NCBI GenBank assembly: GCA_003448025.1
Contig: DLXL01000114.1
Location: forward strand, 1 to 19,343
DNA from: Saprospirales bacterium
GTDB taxonomy: Bacteria > Bacteroidota > Bacteroidia > Chitinophagales > Saprospiraceae
Length of the DNA stretch: 19,343 bases
Direction of reading: 5' to 3'
The notes beneath the pieces are model-generated. The model was not told the origin of the DNA. It saw only the letters and a program-made list of their open reading frames with translations, and did no database searches. Shown here one piece after another: positions 1 to 7,291 of this stretch (positions are counted from its first letter, which is position 1; every line of letters starts with the position of its first letter). A program made the translations under genes and the position numbers.

Positions 1-542
1 TTGAAACTGCTGAGGTATTGACCTGCGATCAACATCACCGCACTTCCCGCTATCTCACTCATGCTGCGAACAATGGGATAAGTACCACTTTCATCTTTAA
101 AATTTTCAAAACTCAAAGCAGTCACCCGCTTTTCCATCATTTGTACAATCAATTCCTTCTTCAATGCTGAAAAATGAACCGGTGAAATGATGGTCTGATT
201 CATTTGTATCAGCGGCATGTCTTCCTCAACAGGAGGGGCACTCTTTACGAGAATAGGGCAACGAAAGACCTCTTCCCGATCGTACACAATAGTTGCACCT
301 GCCTCTGCATAATCATGGTCGGAAAAATGACTTGCTTCGCCGGCATTGTGCTCAACGCTTACCCGGTTGCCATTCATCACCAATACCCCAACTGCATCGG
401 GAGTGAGTGCGATTCTATTCTCCTGGAATGCCGTCTCCTTGGGTATCCCGATGTGCAACTTGGTACCCTGGGGCTTAACATCTAAAACCTCTTCCTGAGG
501 CTCATACTGAAATGACGCTCTTGTTGATGATTTGGAAGCCAT
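1..542 (-). CDS. ald: Alanine dehydrogenase, N-terminal part (3' end outside window)
   Basis: This is the first 180 codons of an NAD-dependent alanine dehydrogenase, which interconverts L-alanine and pyruvate plus ammonia in the cytoplasm. Translation from the ATG whose complement lies at 540-542 is open to the left edge. After about 30 residues of extra N-terminus comes the family start GIPKE, then ENRIALTPDAV, the substrate-domain stretch ILVKSAPP (the Lys aligns with the substrate-binding Lys), SPVHF with a His in the position of the catalytic one, and SFENFKDESGTYPIVRSMSE leading into IAG. The N-terminal extension places the family start further in than in the Bacillus enzyme. It lies 81 bp downstream of tsaE on the same strand, a pairing I recall from other Bacteroidota, so the two may be cotranscribed. 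The NAD-binding domain is beyond the window. Family identity is clear; the exact start is inferred. Confidence 0.92.
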   Translation of the reverse strand, partial: MASKSSTRASFQYEPQEEVLDVKPQGTKLHIGIPKETAFQENRIALTPDAVGVLVMNGNRVSVEHNAGEASHFSDHDYAEAGATIVYDREEVFRCPILVKSAPPVEEDMPLIQMNQTIISPVHFSALKKELIVQMMEKRVTALSFENFKDESGTYPIVRSMSEIAGSAVMLIAGQYLSSF

Positions 543-623
543 GAAAAAAGAATTAATTAGAAGACGTATAAATATACCTCAATTGTAGCAGATTGAACCC
601 AGAAATGAATCCACTGCAGTGTA

Positions 624-1034
624 TCATGTAGTTATGATTTGCCTGGTAGTTGCATCGACCACCTTCAGATAAATATGAAATGTATCCGCCGGCAAAAGAT
701 CTTCCGCCCGCTCCGGCCACTCTATCCAGCAACGCTCCTCCCCCAGCAACCTATCTTCCACCCCCGCTTGTATGGCTTCCTCGCTGTCACGCAACCTGTA
801 CCAATCCATGTGACACAAAACTTCCCCATTGGTTAACCTGTACTCATTGATGATCGAAAAGGTCGGACTCCCCGCCGGATGATCAATTCCCAACAATCGA
901 CACAATTGAATAACGAGCGTGGTTTTCCCTGCACCCATATCCCCATGAATGGCCCATATCCTGTGGTGCTTACCCTCTGCCCATAATTGCTCCGCTACCT
1001 GCCAAGCCTGATCAAAGCCATATTCCTGATTCAT
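624..1034 (-). CDS. tsaE: TsaE, tRNA t6A37 biosynthesis ATPase
   Basis: TsaE is the small P-loop ATPase that works with TsaB and TsaD in making N6-threonylcarbamoyladenosine at position 37 of ANN-decoding tRNAs. The 136-residue product has the family length. It shows the Walker A loop GDMGAGKTT near residues 31-39, the switch-like GSPTFSIINEY, the HMDWYRLRD motif (family H-x-D-x-YRL), and the late IEWPER motif (family EWxE). I chose the ATG at 1034; a TTG two codons upstream (1040) would add only Leu-Val and is less likely. It is divergent from the copper ATPase gene, with 112 bp between the two starts, and is followed by ald on the same strand. I see no clear Shine-Dalgarno site, as is usual in this phylum. 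Confidence 0.95.
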   Translation of the reverse strand: MNQEYGFDQAWQVAEQLWAEGKHHRIWAIHGDMGAGKTTLVIQLCRLLGIDHPAGSPTFSIINEYRLTNGEVLCHMDWYRLRDSEEAIQAGVEDRLLGEERCWIEWPERAEDLLPADTFHIYLKVVDATTRQIITT

Positions 1035-1102
1035 TACCAAATGATACAGGCTGGAAAGAGTTTAAACACAGGGCTTTCAAGACAGAGCCGGACTGATTTT
1101 CG

Positions 1103-1110
1103 TAACTTTG
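1103..1110 (+). promoter_or_regulatory. Candidate Bacteroidota -7 element for the copper ATPase gene
   Basis: TAACTTTG is a perfect match to the Bacteroidota -7 consensus TAnnTTTG. It lies 36 bp before the ATG at 1147, giving an expected leader of about 30 nt. The -33 position has no good TTTG, so the element is supported only by the -7 match and its placement. Confidence 0.5.
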
Positions 1111-1146
1111 TACGCTGTTACAAGTCATTTGTAGCAACAAGCGTAT

Positions 1147-3312
1147 ATGGAGAAAGTGAATTGGAAAGTAGGCGGTATGAGTTGCACCAATTGTGCACTC
1201 ACCATTCAGGATTACCTTGAGAAAAAAGGACTGGCAGAAGTGCGGGTGAACTTCATCGGCGGCGATGTAAGCTTCGACAATAGCCAACACATTTCGCAGG
1301 AAGAATTGGTGCGGGGTATACGGTCACTCGGCTATCAGGTATTGAATGGTCAGGAAAAGGCCGAACCACCTTCCCGTTTCCAACTCAACAATCACCTGCA
1401 CCGATTTTTATTCTGCGCCCTATTCACGCTGCCCCTGATGCTGCACATGATTCCGGGTCTGCACATACACTGGCTGATGAACCCCTATGTACAGTGTCTG
1501 CTTACACTTCCCGTGCTCATTGTAGGCATGAACTTTTTTGGCAGGAGCGCCTGGAATTCTCTGACCAAGGGAATTCCCAATATGAACGTACTCATTGCCC
1601 TCGGTGCACTGGCTGCCTTTGGTTATAGTCTTTATGGCACGCTCGCCAACAAAGGACCCGAATTTCAATTCTATGAAACCACCGCCACCATTCTTACCCT
1701 TGTTTTCCTGGGGTATTGGCTGGAAGACAAATCAGTGGAATCAACCCAACGTGCCCTGAAAGAACTGGCAAAGGAAGAAAAGATCATGGCCAACATGATC
1801 GCCTTCGACGACCAACACCAGGAGCATATTTTTCCGGTGGAAAGCAGTCAGTTGAAAACAGGTGATTTGCTGCTGATCAAATCGGGAGAAAAAGTTCCCG
1901 CTGACGCAAAAGTACTCTGGGGAGAAGCCGGCATCGACGAGTCGCTGATCAGCGGAGAAAGCTTACCCGTTCAAAAGAAAATGAATGATTTGCTGATCGG
2001 AGGAAGTGTGGTAGTGAACGGAACCCTGAAAGCGTACGTAACAGCCACCGGAAATGCCACAGTCTTATCACAAATTTTACGATTGGCGAAAGACGCTCAA
2101 ACCAATAAGCCCCCCATACAATTGCTCGCAGACAAAATCAGCGCACTCTTTGTACCACTCGTTATCGTAATCGCATTGCTTACCTGGGCACTCAACTTCT
2201 GGTTGGCTGACCTTAGCTTTGGTAATGCACTGTTAAGAGGAATCGCTGTTTTGGTGATTTCTTGTCCATGCGCTATGGGACTTGCAACGCCGGCTGCTGT
2301 TGCTGCAGGTTTGGGAAGAGCAGCACGCAATGGGGTCTTGGTGAAAAATGCTGCCAGCATGGAACTGTTTCGTCACCTGCGGCAGATCGTATTCGATAAA
2401 ACGGGAACCCTGACCACAGGCGGTTTTGTCATTCGTCAATTCGAAGCGCGGGAAGAAGGATTTCGCCAACTTTCCACCGACCCGGAAATTCCCTCTGCTG
2501 AAGAAAGACAACTGATCTTGAAAAAATGGGCCTACTCACTGGAAAAATATTCCAATCACCCTCTGGCACTGGCCATCACACGCGATTGGAAAGGAAAAGA
2601 TGAGTTGCGCTGGAAAACCATCGAAGAGATGAAGGGAATAGGAGTAAAGGGCATTGATAAAAATGGAGATGAATACCTGGCCGGTTCCTATGAACTTGTG
2701 AAAGACCAGACTACCGATGATACGCACAACATATACATCACCAAAAATGGTATTTGGGTGGGTTGGATAGATCTGGCAGATGAGATAAGACCGGAAGCAC
2801 CGGGTGTGATTCAACAATTGAAGCAAGCCGGCTATACCACCATTCTACTCAGTGGTGACAGGAATTATAAATGTCAGCAACTGGCAGAACAACTTGGGAT
2901 TGATACCTGGTATGGAGAACAGAGTCCGGAACAAAAACTGAATCGGATAGCCACGTTGAATGCCGCTGTACCGACAGCCATGGTCGGCGATGGCATCAAC
3001 GATGCACCGGCATTGGCAAAAGCCACCATTGGAATATCTGTGGGGAATGCCGCACAAATTGCTATGCAGAGCGCTCACATTGTATTAATGAACAAGGGAC
3101 TTACCAATCTGCCGCTTGCATTGGGAATTGGTAAGGCCACCTATCAAACCATTCGGCAAAATCTTTTCTGGGCATTTGCCTACAACATCATAGCCATTCC
3201 TATGGCGGCAATCGGCATGTTAAGTCCTGCCCTCAGTGCCTTGGCGATGGGTTTCAGTGATGTGGTACTGGGCATTAATTCCGTTCGCCTGCTGACCCGA
3301 AAAATTCTCTAA
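1147..3312 (+). CDS. copA: Heavy-metal (copper-type) P1B ATPase
   Basis: This 721-residue inner-membrane pump exports a metal ion, most likely Cu(I), using ATP. Visible in order: one N-terminal heavy-metal-binding domain with GGMSCTNC (Cys13 and Cys16); an actuator loop with SGES (family TGES); the transmembrane metal site CPC at 373-375; the phosphorylation motif DKTGTLT with Asp417; the P1B marker His471-Pro472; and the hinge GDGINDAP starting at Gly614. The seventh membrane helix keeps the copper-type Tyr-Asn pair (679-680). The last helix reads AMGFSD, so where copper ATPases have Met-x-x-x-Ser this protein has Met701 and Asp705. An Asp in this helix is a feature of Zn/Cd/Pb ATPases, so metal selectivity is less certain than the family. 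recQ follows after 29 bp on the same strand; no copper regulator or chaperone gene is adjacent. Family certain, symbol provisional. Confidence 0.9.
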   Translation: MEKVNWKVGGMSCTNCALTIQDYLEKKGLAEVRVNFIGGDVSFDNSQHISQEELVRGIRSLGYQVLNGQEKAEPPSRFQLNNHLHRFLFCALFTLPLMLHMIPGLHIHWLMNPYVQCLLTLPVLIVGMNFFGRSAWNSLTKGIPNMNVLIALGALAAFGYSLYGTLANKGPEFQFYETTATILTLVFLGYWLEDKSVESTQRALKELAKEEKIMANMIAFDDQHQEHIFPVESSQLKTGDLLLIKSGEKVPADAKVLWGEAGIDESLISGESLPVQKKMNDLLIGGSVVVNGTLKAYVTATGNATVLSQILRLAKDAQTNKPPIQLLADKISALFVPLVIVIALLTWALNFWLADLSFGNALLRGIAVLVISCPCAMGLATPAAVAAGLGRAARNGVLVKNAASMELFRHLRQIVFDKTGTLTTGGFVIRQFEAREEGFRQLSTDPEIPSAEERQLILKKWAYSLEKYSNHPLALAITRDWKGKDELRWKTIEEMKGIGVKGIDKNGDEYLAGSYELVKDQTTDDTHNIYITKNGIWVGWIDLADEIRPEAPGVIQQLKQAGYTTILLSGDRNYKCQQLAEQLGIDTWYGEQSPEQKLNRIATLNAAVPTAMVGDGINDAPALAKATIGISVGNAAQIAMQSAHIVLMNKGLTNLPLALGIGKATYQTIRQNLFWAFAYNIIAIPMAAIGMLSPALSALAMGFSDVVLGINSVRLLTRKIL

Positions 3313-3341
3313 GTTACCGGTGTCAACAGACGCATGCTGCC

Positions 3342-5486
3342 ATGAATACTCCCCAAACCATTCTTTCACGTTTCTTTCATCACCAACATTTCAGGCCATC
3401 GCAGTTGCCCATCATTGAATCTGTTGTTGCAGGAAAAGATACACTGGCCATCTTGCCCACAGGTGGGGGAAAATCAATCTGCTTTCAGATTCCGGCACTA
3501 CTGTTGGAAGGTGTGTGCATCGTGGTAAGTCCTTTAATTGCCCTAATGAACGACCAGGTAGCCCGTCTTCAGGAAAAAAAGATAGCTGCCGCAGCATTAC
3601 ACAGAGGACAATCCCGCGAAGAGATGGAAGAAGTGTTGCAGCAGGCAGAAGCAGGTGAGCTTAAGTTTTTGTATGTTTCGCCCGAAAGAATCACCACTAA
3701 ACTTTTTTTGGTTGCACTGTCACAAATGAAAGTTTGTTTGCTGGCAATTGATGAAGCACACTGTGTGTCACAATGGGGTTATGATTTCAGGCCGGCCTAT
3801 TTGCGCATAGCAGAACTGAGAAAACACCTGCCGGGAGTACCCCTGATCGCATTGACTGCATCTGCAACACCAACTGTGAGAGAAGACATCGTACAGCAGC
3901 TAAAGATGAAACAGCCCGAACGTTTCGTTAACTCTTTTTACAGAAGCAATCTTCGGTACCGGTTAAAAAAAGCTGATGCAACGGATGGAATTTTGGTAGA
4001 GTTATTGAAAAAAAGCAGTGGAAGTGCCATCGTGTATTGCAGCAGTAGAAAGCAAACACACCATATTGCCCAATGGCTGCAGCTGCACCATATTTCGGCT
4101 GCTCCCTATCATGCCGGCTTGACACAGGAAGAAAGAAACCAACACCAGGAAGACTGGATCAATGACCGGGTAAGGGTGATGGCAGCAACGAATGCATTTG
4201 GCATGGGCATCGACAAAAGCAATGTCCGCTTTGTCATACATTATAACCTGCCCAGGAATCTGGAAGGGTATTATCAGGAAATCGGCCGGGCAGGCCGGGA
4301 TGGTCTGGAATCAGCTGCGCTATTGTTTTTTAGCTATGGCGACCTGCTATCCTATCGGGAGATGTTTGAACAAGGTGAAGCCAGTGCTGAACAAAAAGAA
4401 CTTAAGCTGGCCAAACTGGAGCGTATGTTTCAATTCGCGGAAGCACCTGTATGCAGGAGAAAAACGGTTCTCAACTACTTTGGCGAGCCTTTTGACGGGC
4501 AATGCGGCAATTGCGATGTTTGTAAAAATCCGCCGCGCCATTTTGATGCCACCATTCCAGCACAAAAGGCACTATCTGCCATCAGCAGAACCGGGCAAAG
4601 AGTAGGTATGAGTCTCCTGGTAGATATTTTGCGAGGCAGTAACAGGAAAGAAATACTGGACAACAAATACCATCTGATAAAAACCTACGGCGCCGGCAGA
4701 GAATTCAGCTATGATGACTGGCTGTATCTGCTTTCTCAAATGCTGCATATTGGCCTGATTGAAATTGCTTACGATGATCACAACTGCCTGAGAGTCACAC
4801 CGGAAGGCCACAAGGTACTTTTTGAAGGCAAACAAATATCTTTGGCAATGCCTGAGCCCAAAGGCAAGCCCGGAGAAAAGGTATTCTCATCCAAAGTGGT
4901 GGAAAAAAGCAAGACGCAGCTTCAAAGAGAAGAACTGCTATCGCGGTTACATTTGCTGCGAAGGGATCTGGCCATCCAGCATGGCATACCTCCGTACACG
5001 CTGTTTAGTGACGTTACCTTACAACAAATGGTTGATGTACGCCCCTTATCAGACGCGGAAATGCTTGATGTTGAGGGGGTAAGTGAACGCAAACTACAAC
5101 TTTATGGAGACGCATTTCTCCGGGAGATCAGGCAGTTTGTGTTGGAAAAAACCAGGGCTGGAGAAAAGATCACCGGAAGCACCCACTACATCAGCTATCA
5201 TATGTATCAACAGGGGAATACCGTGGAGGAGATTGCTCAGCAACGAGGATTTAGTCCGCTCACCATTATGAATCACCTGGCTACTATGTATGAACGGGGG
5301 GAGTTACTGGATATTTCCCTTTGGGTTAGTCCTGAACCCTGCGACATCATCCAGGGAGCTCTTCCCATGTTTGAAGAGCCCTATCAGCTAAAACCCCTCT
5401 ATGAGCATTTCTCAGAGCGGTTTAATTATGATGAAATTCGTTGGGCAATTGCGGATTTCCGTAAGTCAGCCCACCGACGCCCCTAA
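3342..5486 (+). CDS. recQ: ATP-dependent DNA helicase RecQ
   Basis: RecQ unwinds DNA 3' to 5' in recombinational repair and processing of stalled forks. The 714-residue protein has Walker A PTGGGKS (39-45), Walker B DEAH (137-140), motif III SAT (173-175) and motif VI QEIGRAGRDG (312-321). The zinc-binding subdomain follows with four cysteines (371, 388, 391, 394). A winged-helix RQC region lies around 405-500, an HRDC domain around 525-605, and a C-terminal helix-turn-helix-like segment around 606-710. This long architecture is usual for Bacteroidota RecQ proteins. The gene starts 29 bp after the copper ATPase and may share its transcript; there is no obvious functional link. Its TAA stop (5484-5486) sits at the edge of the U-tract of a terminator belonging to a minus-strand small-RNA candidate, so the two transcripts converge. 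I see no terminator of its own. Confidence 0.97.
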   Translation: MNTPQTILSRFFHHQHFRPSQLPIIESVVAGKDTLAILPTGGGKSICFQIPALLLEGVCIVVSPLIALMNDQVARLQEKKIAAAALHRGQSREEMEEVLQQAEAGELKFLYVSPERITTKLFLVALSQMKVCLLAIDEAHCVSQWGYDFRPAYLRIAELRKHLPGVPLIALTASATPTVREDIVQQLKMKQPERFVNSFYRSNLRYRLKKADATDGILVELLKKSSGSAIVYCSSRKQTHHIAQWLQLHHISAAPYHAGLTQEERNQHQEDWINDRVRVMAATNAFGMGIDKSNVRFVIHYNLPRNLEGYYQEIGRAGRDGLESAALLFFSYGDLLSYREMFEQGEASAEQKELKLAKLERMFQFAEAPVCRRKTVLNYFGEPFDGQCGNCDVCKNPPRHFDATIPAQKALSAISRTGQRVGMSLLVDILRGSNRKEILDNKYHLIKTYGAGREFSYDDWLYLLSQMLHIGLIEIAYDDHNCLRVTPEGHKVLFEGKQISLAMPEPKGKPGEKVFSSKVVEKSKTQLQREELLSRLHLLRRDLAIQHGIPPYTLFSDVTLQQMVDVRPLSDAEMLDVEGVSERKLQLYGDAFLREIRQFVLEKTRAGEKITGSTHYISYHMYQQGNTVEEIAQQRGFSPLTIMNHLATMYERGELLDISLWVSPEPCDIIQGALPMFEEPYQLKPLYEHFSERFNYDEIRWAIADFRKSAHRRP

Positions 5487-5487
5487 A

Positions 5488-5611
5488 AAAAGAAATGGCC
5501 CCAGAGCTCGTTTGCCCCGGGACCCGATTCCCTTGTATAATCTCATGAAAATTTGCGAAGTCAGTGATCAATCTTGTGAACAGTGTACTTGACTTATTCT
5601 CTCTGATTGAT
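5488..5611 (-). ncRNA. Candidate small RNA, copy A of a tandem pair
   Basis: No known RNA family is recognised. Read on the minus strand this unit has, in order: a promoter-like sequence (5616-5646); a 7-bp stem joining the predicted 5' end (5605-5611, AUCAAUC) to 5567-5573 (GAUUGAU); a block at 5526-5551 nearly identical to copy B (core UUUUCAUGAGAUUAUA); and an 11-bp terminator stem (5497-5524) with loop AAACGA and a U-rich tail. Expected length is about 124 nt, starting about 5 nt after the -7 element. The terminator has three G-U pairs that would be A-C mismatches if the plus strand were transcribed, which favours the minus strand. The ends are estimates. Expression is inferred. Confidence 0.55.
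5497..5524 (-). terminator. Intrinsic terminator of small-RNA copy A
   Basis: On the minus strand GGUCCCGGGGC pairs with GCUCUGGGGCC over 11 bp (8 Watson-Crick and 3 G-U pairs) around the loop AAACGA, followed by AUUUCUUUUUUU. The tail reaches into the recQ stop codon. On the plus strand no T-run follows, so it is not a recQ terminator. Confidence 0.7.
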
Positions 5612-5615
5612 GATA

Positions 5616-5646
5616 CAAAGGTGCGGGTGTTTTTCTCTGCCCGAAA
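5616..5646 (-). promoter_or_regulatory. Candidate promoter of small-RNA copy A
   Basis: Minus-strand layout is TTTC, 19 nt, then CACCTTTG followed by TA. This is close to the Bacteroidota TTTG-N19-21-TAnnTTTG pattern, with one deviation in each element. Copy B has CACTTTTG followed by TA in the same place. Confidence 0.4.
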
Positions 5647-5825
5647 GGACAGCAATTGGGTGTTTCTCGCCCGGTAAAATCAAGATATATTTAAGGCAAA
5701 ATCACCGTAAAGTACTGATTTACAAACTATTGCAATTAATCCCCAAAGGCACTTTTTTCGGCTTAAGAACAAAATTTACGTGCGCAACACACATAACCGC
5801 GTAGCGGTGACATTACAGTATAGAC

Positions 5826-5955
5826 AAAAAAAAAACGCGGCGCTCGTTTGCGCCGCGTTCGGATTTCCCGTATATAATCTCATGAAAAGTTTCAAAACTG
5901 TGTGTCAATGTCCTCTCTTTATTCGCTGTCTCTGTGTTGTTTCCGTTTATTGACA
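5826..5955 (-). ncRNA. Candidate small RNA, copy B of a tandem pair
   Basis: This is the better-formed copy of the repeated unit, about 130 nt on the minus strand. It has a promoter with both elements (5959-5990); a 7-bp stem between the 5' end (5949-5955, UGUCAAU) and 5903-5909 (AUUGACA); the block at 5861-5888 shared with copy A; and a perfect 10-bp GC-rich terminator with the same AAACGA loop and a run of ten U. Its 5' stem and terminator stem differ in sequence from copy A while keeping pairing, so structure rather than sequence is conserved there. An open frame crosses it, but its start lies upstream of the promoter and I do not think it is translated. The function is unknown. Confidence 0.6.
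5834..5859 (-). terminator. Intrinsic terminator of small-RNA copy B
   Basis: A 10-bp perfect stem (AACGCGGCGC with GCGCCGCGUU) closes the loop AAACGA and is followed on the minus strand by ten T (5826-5835, the last two of which overlap the stem end). On the plus strand the downstream side is TCGGATTTCC, so it is directional towards the left. Confidence 0.8.
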
Positions 5956-5958
5956 GTA

Positions 5959-5990
5959 CAAAAGTGCAGCGATCACATCCAAGCCTCAAA
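5959..5990 (-). promoter_or_regulatory. Candidate promoter of small-RNA copy B
   Basis: On the minus strand TTTG (5987-5990) is followed after 20 nt by CACTTTTG (5959-5966), matching the TTTG-N19-21-TAnnTTTG spacing with one mismatch (CA for TA). The start site would fall near 5952-5955, the beginning of the 5' stem. Confidence 0.5.
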
Positions 5991-6003
5991 GACAAAAATT
6001 GTT

Positions 6004-6130
6004 ATTTGTTGAAAAAAAAAATACCAGCCAAACCTGCCAACAAATACCATTTGATGCAATAATTGCTATTATTAAACCCAAAAGACACTGCATTTGTTGA
6101 AAAAAAATAGCAATTAATTCATGAATTAAT
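6004..6130. repeat. AT-rich segment with direct repeat, inverted repeat and 18-bp palindrome
   Basis: A direct repeat ATTTGTTGAAAAAAAA occurs at 6004-6019 and 6092-6107. TAATTGCTATT (6060-6070) is repeated inverted at 6106-6116. ATTAATTCATGAATTAAT at 6113-6130 is a perfect 18-bp palindrome, flanked by an A-run on the left and a T-run on the right. It lies between the minus-strand small-RNA promoter and the promoter of the gene at 6338. It could be a weak bidirectional terminator, a cruciform or a dimeric-regulator site; the sequence alone does not decide. Confidence 0.5.
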
Positions 6131-6257
6131 GATTATTTTTTTTTGAATCTATCAAATAAACGGCTTTGAGCATTTTTTAGTTGCACAAAAAATGCAAATA
6201 ATTTGTTTTTTCACCGGCATTTCACCAACAACCTCTTTTTTCACAATAAAAGGAGTG

Positions 6258-6265
6258 TACCTTTG
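6258..6265 (+). promoter_or_regulatory. Candidate -7 element for the secreted protein gene at 6338
   Basis: TACCTTTG matches TAnnTTTG exactly. A T-run at 6236-6241 lies at roughly the -33 position. The start site would be near 6272, leaving a leader of about 66 nt. Confidence 0.55.
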
Positions 6266-6337
6266 AAGCCAGAATAATCACTTTTGGTTGAGTTTTACAG
6301 CTCATCCTTTCAACCTGTTATTAACATCTAACTTCCG

Positions 6338-7291
6338 ATGAAAAGAATGCTACTTGCCTCTGCCCTTTCCGCCCTCTACCTAACCGTTACGGCCCAGATT
6401 ACCGTTACCAGCGCTACTTTCCCGGCAGCAGGCGACTCTCTGGTTTATGCTATCGATGAACTTCCACTGGGCGTTAACCCAGCTACTGCACCTGGAGGAA
6501 ACCAGGTTTGGGACTTTGGCGTGCTTCAAAAAGACACTACCTTTTCAGTAGTATACCGCCCTTCCAGTGCCGGCAGTCAGGTTGCACAATTTCCTGGCTC
6601 AGATTTAGCCATTTTAGCTCAAGGGGAGACTTATTTCAATGTAACAAACAACAATTTCGAAGTAATGGGCTTTGCAGGCCAGGACCCCACAGGACTTGGA
6701 TTAAACATTACGGCAAAGTTTACCCCATTGGTTAAGGAGCGGTATGCGCCGATGAACTTTTTTGATATTAAACAAGGAACTTCGGATCTAAACCTGACTT
6801 TCCCAACCAACCAACCTCCCCTGGATAGTATTTTCTCTGGCCTGCCAGTTAATATAGATTCCATGCGAGTCCGAATTACCACCGAAAGACTAGGTGTTGT
6901 GGATGGCTGGGGAACAGCAGTGATTCCCGGCGGCACTTATCCGGTTCTTCGTGAAAAGCGAACAGAGTATACCACAACAGGTATTGATGTGTATGTTGCT
7001 TTATTTCCTGGCTTTGGTCAGTGGGTTGACCTTGGCACCCTCATCGGTGGTGGTGGCGGCGGCGGAATCGGAGGCTTCATTGGTACAGACACCACCGTTA
7101 CTTACCGTTTCATTAGCAATACAGAAAAAGAAGAAATTGCTATTGCAACCATGAACAACGATTTAACCACCGTGGAAACCATCCGGTTTAAAAACCTGAG
7201 CACTTCCCCGACTCTGGAACCGGTGATTGATTTTGCAGGCAGTATTCAGGCATTCCCCAACCCTGCTGTGGAATGGGTACGTTTTGACTGA
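6338..7291 (+). CDS. Secreted protein of unknown function, ends at an in-frame TGA inside its T9SS sorting domain
   Basis: The 317-residue product starts with a signal peptide (Lys-Arg, a hydrophobic stretch, then TVTAQ around residues 16-20). The mature part is a beta-rich domain of unknown function typical of Bacteroidota extracellular proteins, including a Gly-rich loop of eight consecutive Gly around residues 238-245. Near the end it enters a type A sorting domain (AFPNPAVEWVRFD), then stops at TGA (7289-7291). The same frame continues through 7495 with the rest of that domain. As written, the product lacks the C-terminal two thirds of its export and anchoring signal and should not be secreted by T9SS. 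It is either a nonsense-mutated pseudogene, a sequencing error or a read-through case. I do not recognise the mature domain. A good promoter precedes it. Confidence 0.75.
   Translation: MKRMLLASALSALYLTVTAQITVTSATFPAAGDSLVYAIDELPLGVNPATAPGGNQVWDFGVLQKDTTFSVVYRPSSAGSQVAQFPGSDLAILAQGETYFNVTNNNFEVMGFAGQDPTGLGLNITAKFTPLVKERYAPMNFFDIKQGTSDLNLTFPTNQPPLDSIFSGLPVNIDSMRVRITTERLGVVDGWGTAVIPGGTYPVLREKRTEYTTTGIDVYVALFPGFGQWVDLGTLIGGGGGGGIGGFIGTDTTVTYRFISNTEKEEIAIATMNNDLTTVETIRFKNLSTSPTLEPVIDFAGSIQAFPNPAVEWVRFD

Noticed and set aside
204..485. Plus-strand frame of 93 codons
   Set aside because: It is antisense to alanine dehydrogenase, whose translation matches the family closely.
4192..4605. Plus-strand frame of 137 codons
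   Set aside because: It is an out-of-frame shadow inside recQ, across the conserved helicase motifs and zinc-binding region.
5797..5813. Short hairpin ACCGC-GTA-GCGGT between the two small-RNA units
   Set aside because: Only 5 bp with a three-base loop and no T-tract; not enough to call a terminator or a repeat element.
5422..5995. Two minus-strand frames of 77 and 60 codons that share residues such as TFV, FHEII and a C-terminal FF, suggesting a small protein family
   Set aside because: The similarity is explained by nucleotide identity in the promoter core, the conserved block and the terminator. The frames begin upstream of the promoter-like sequences and run through the terminator stem, and the stretches between the shared blocks differ in length. 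A structured RNA explains more.
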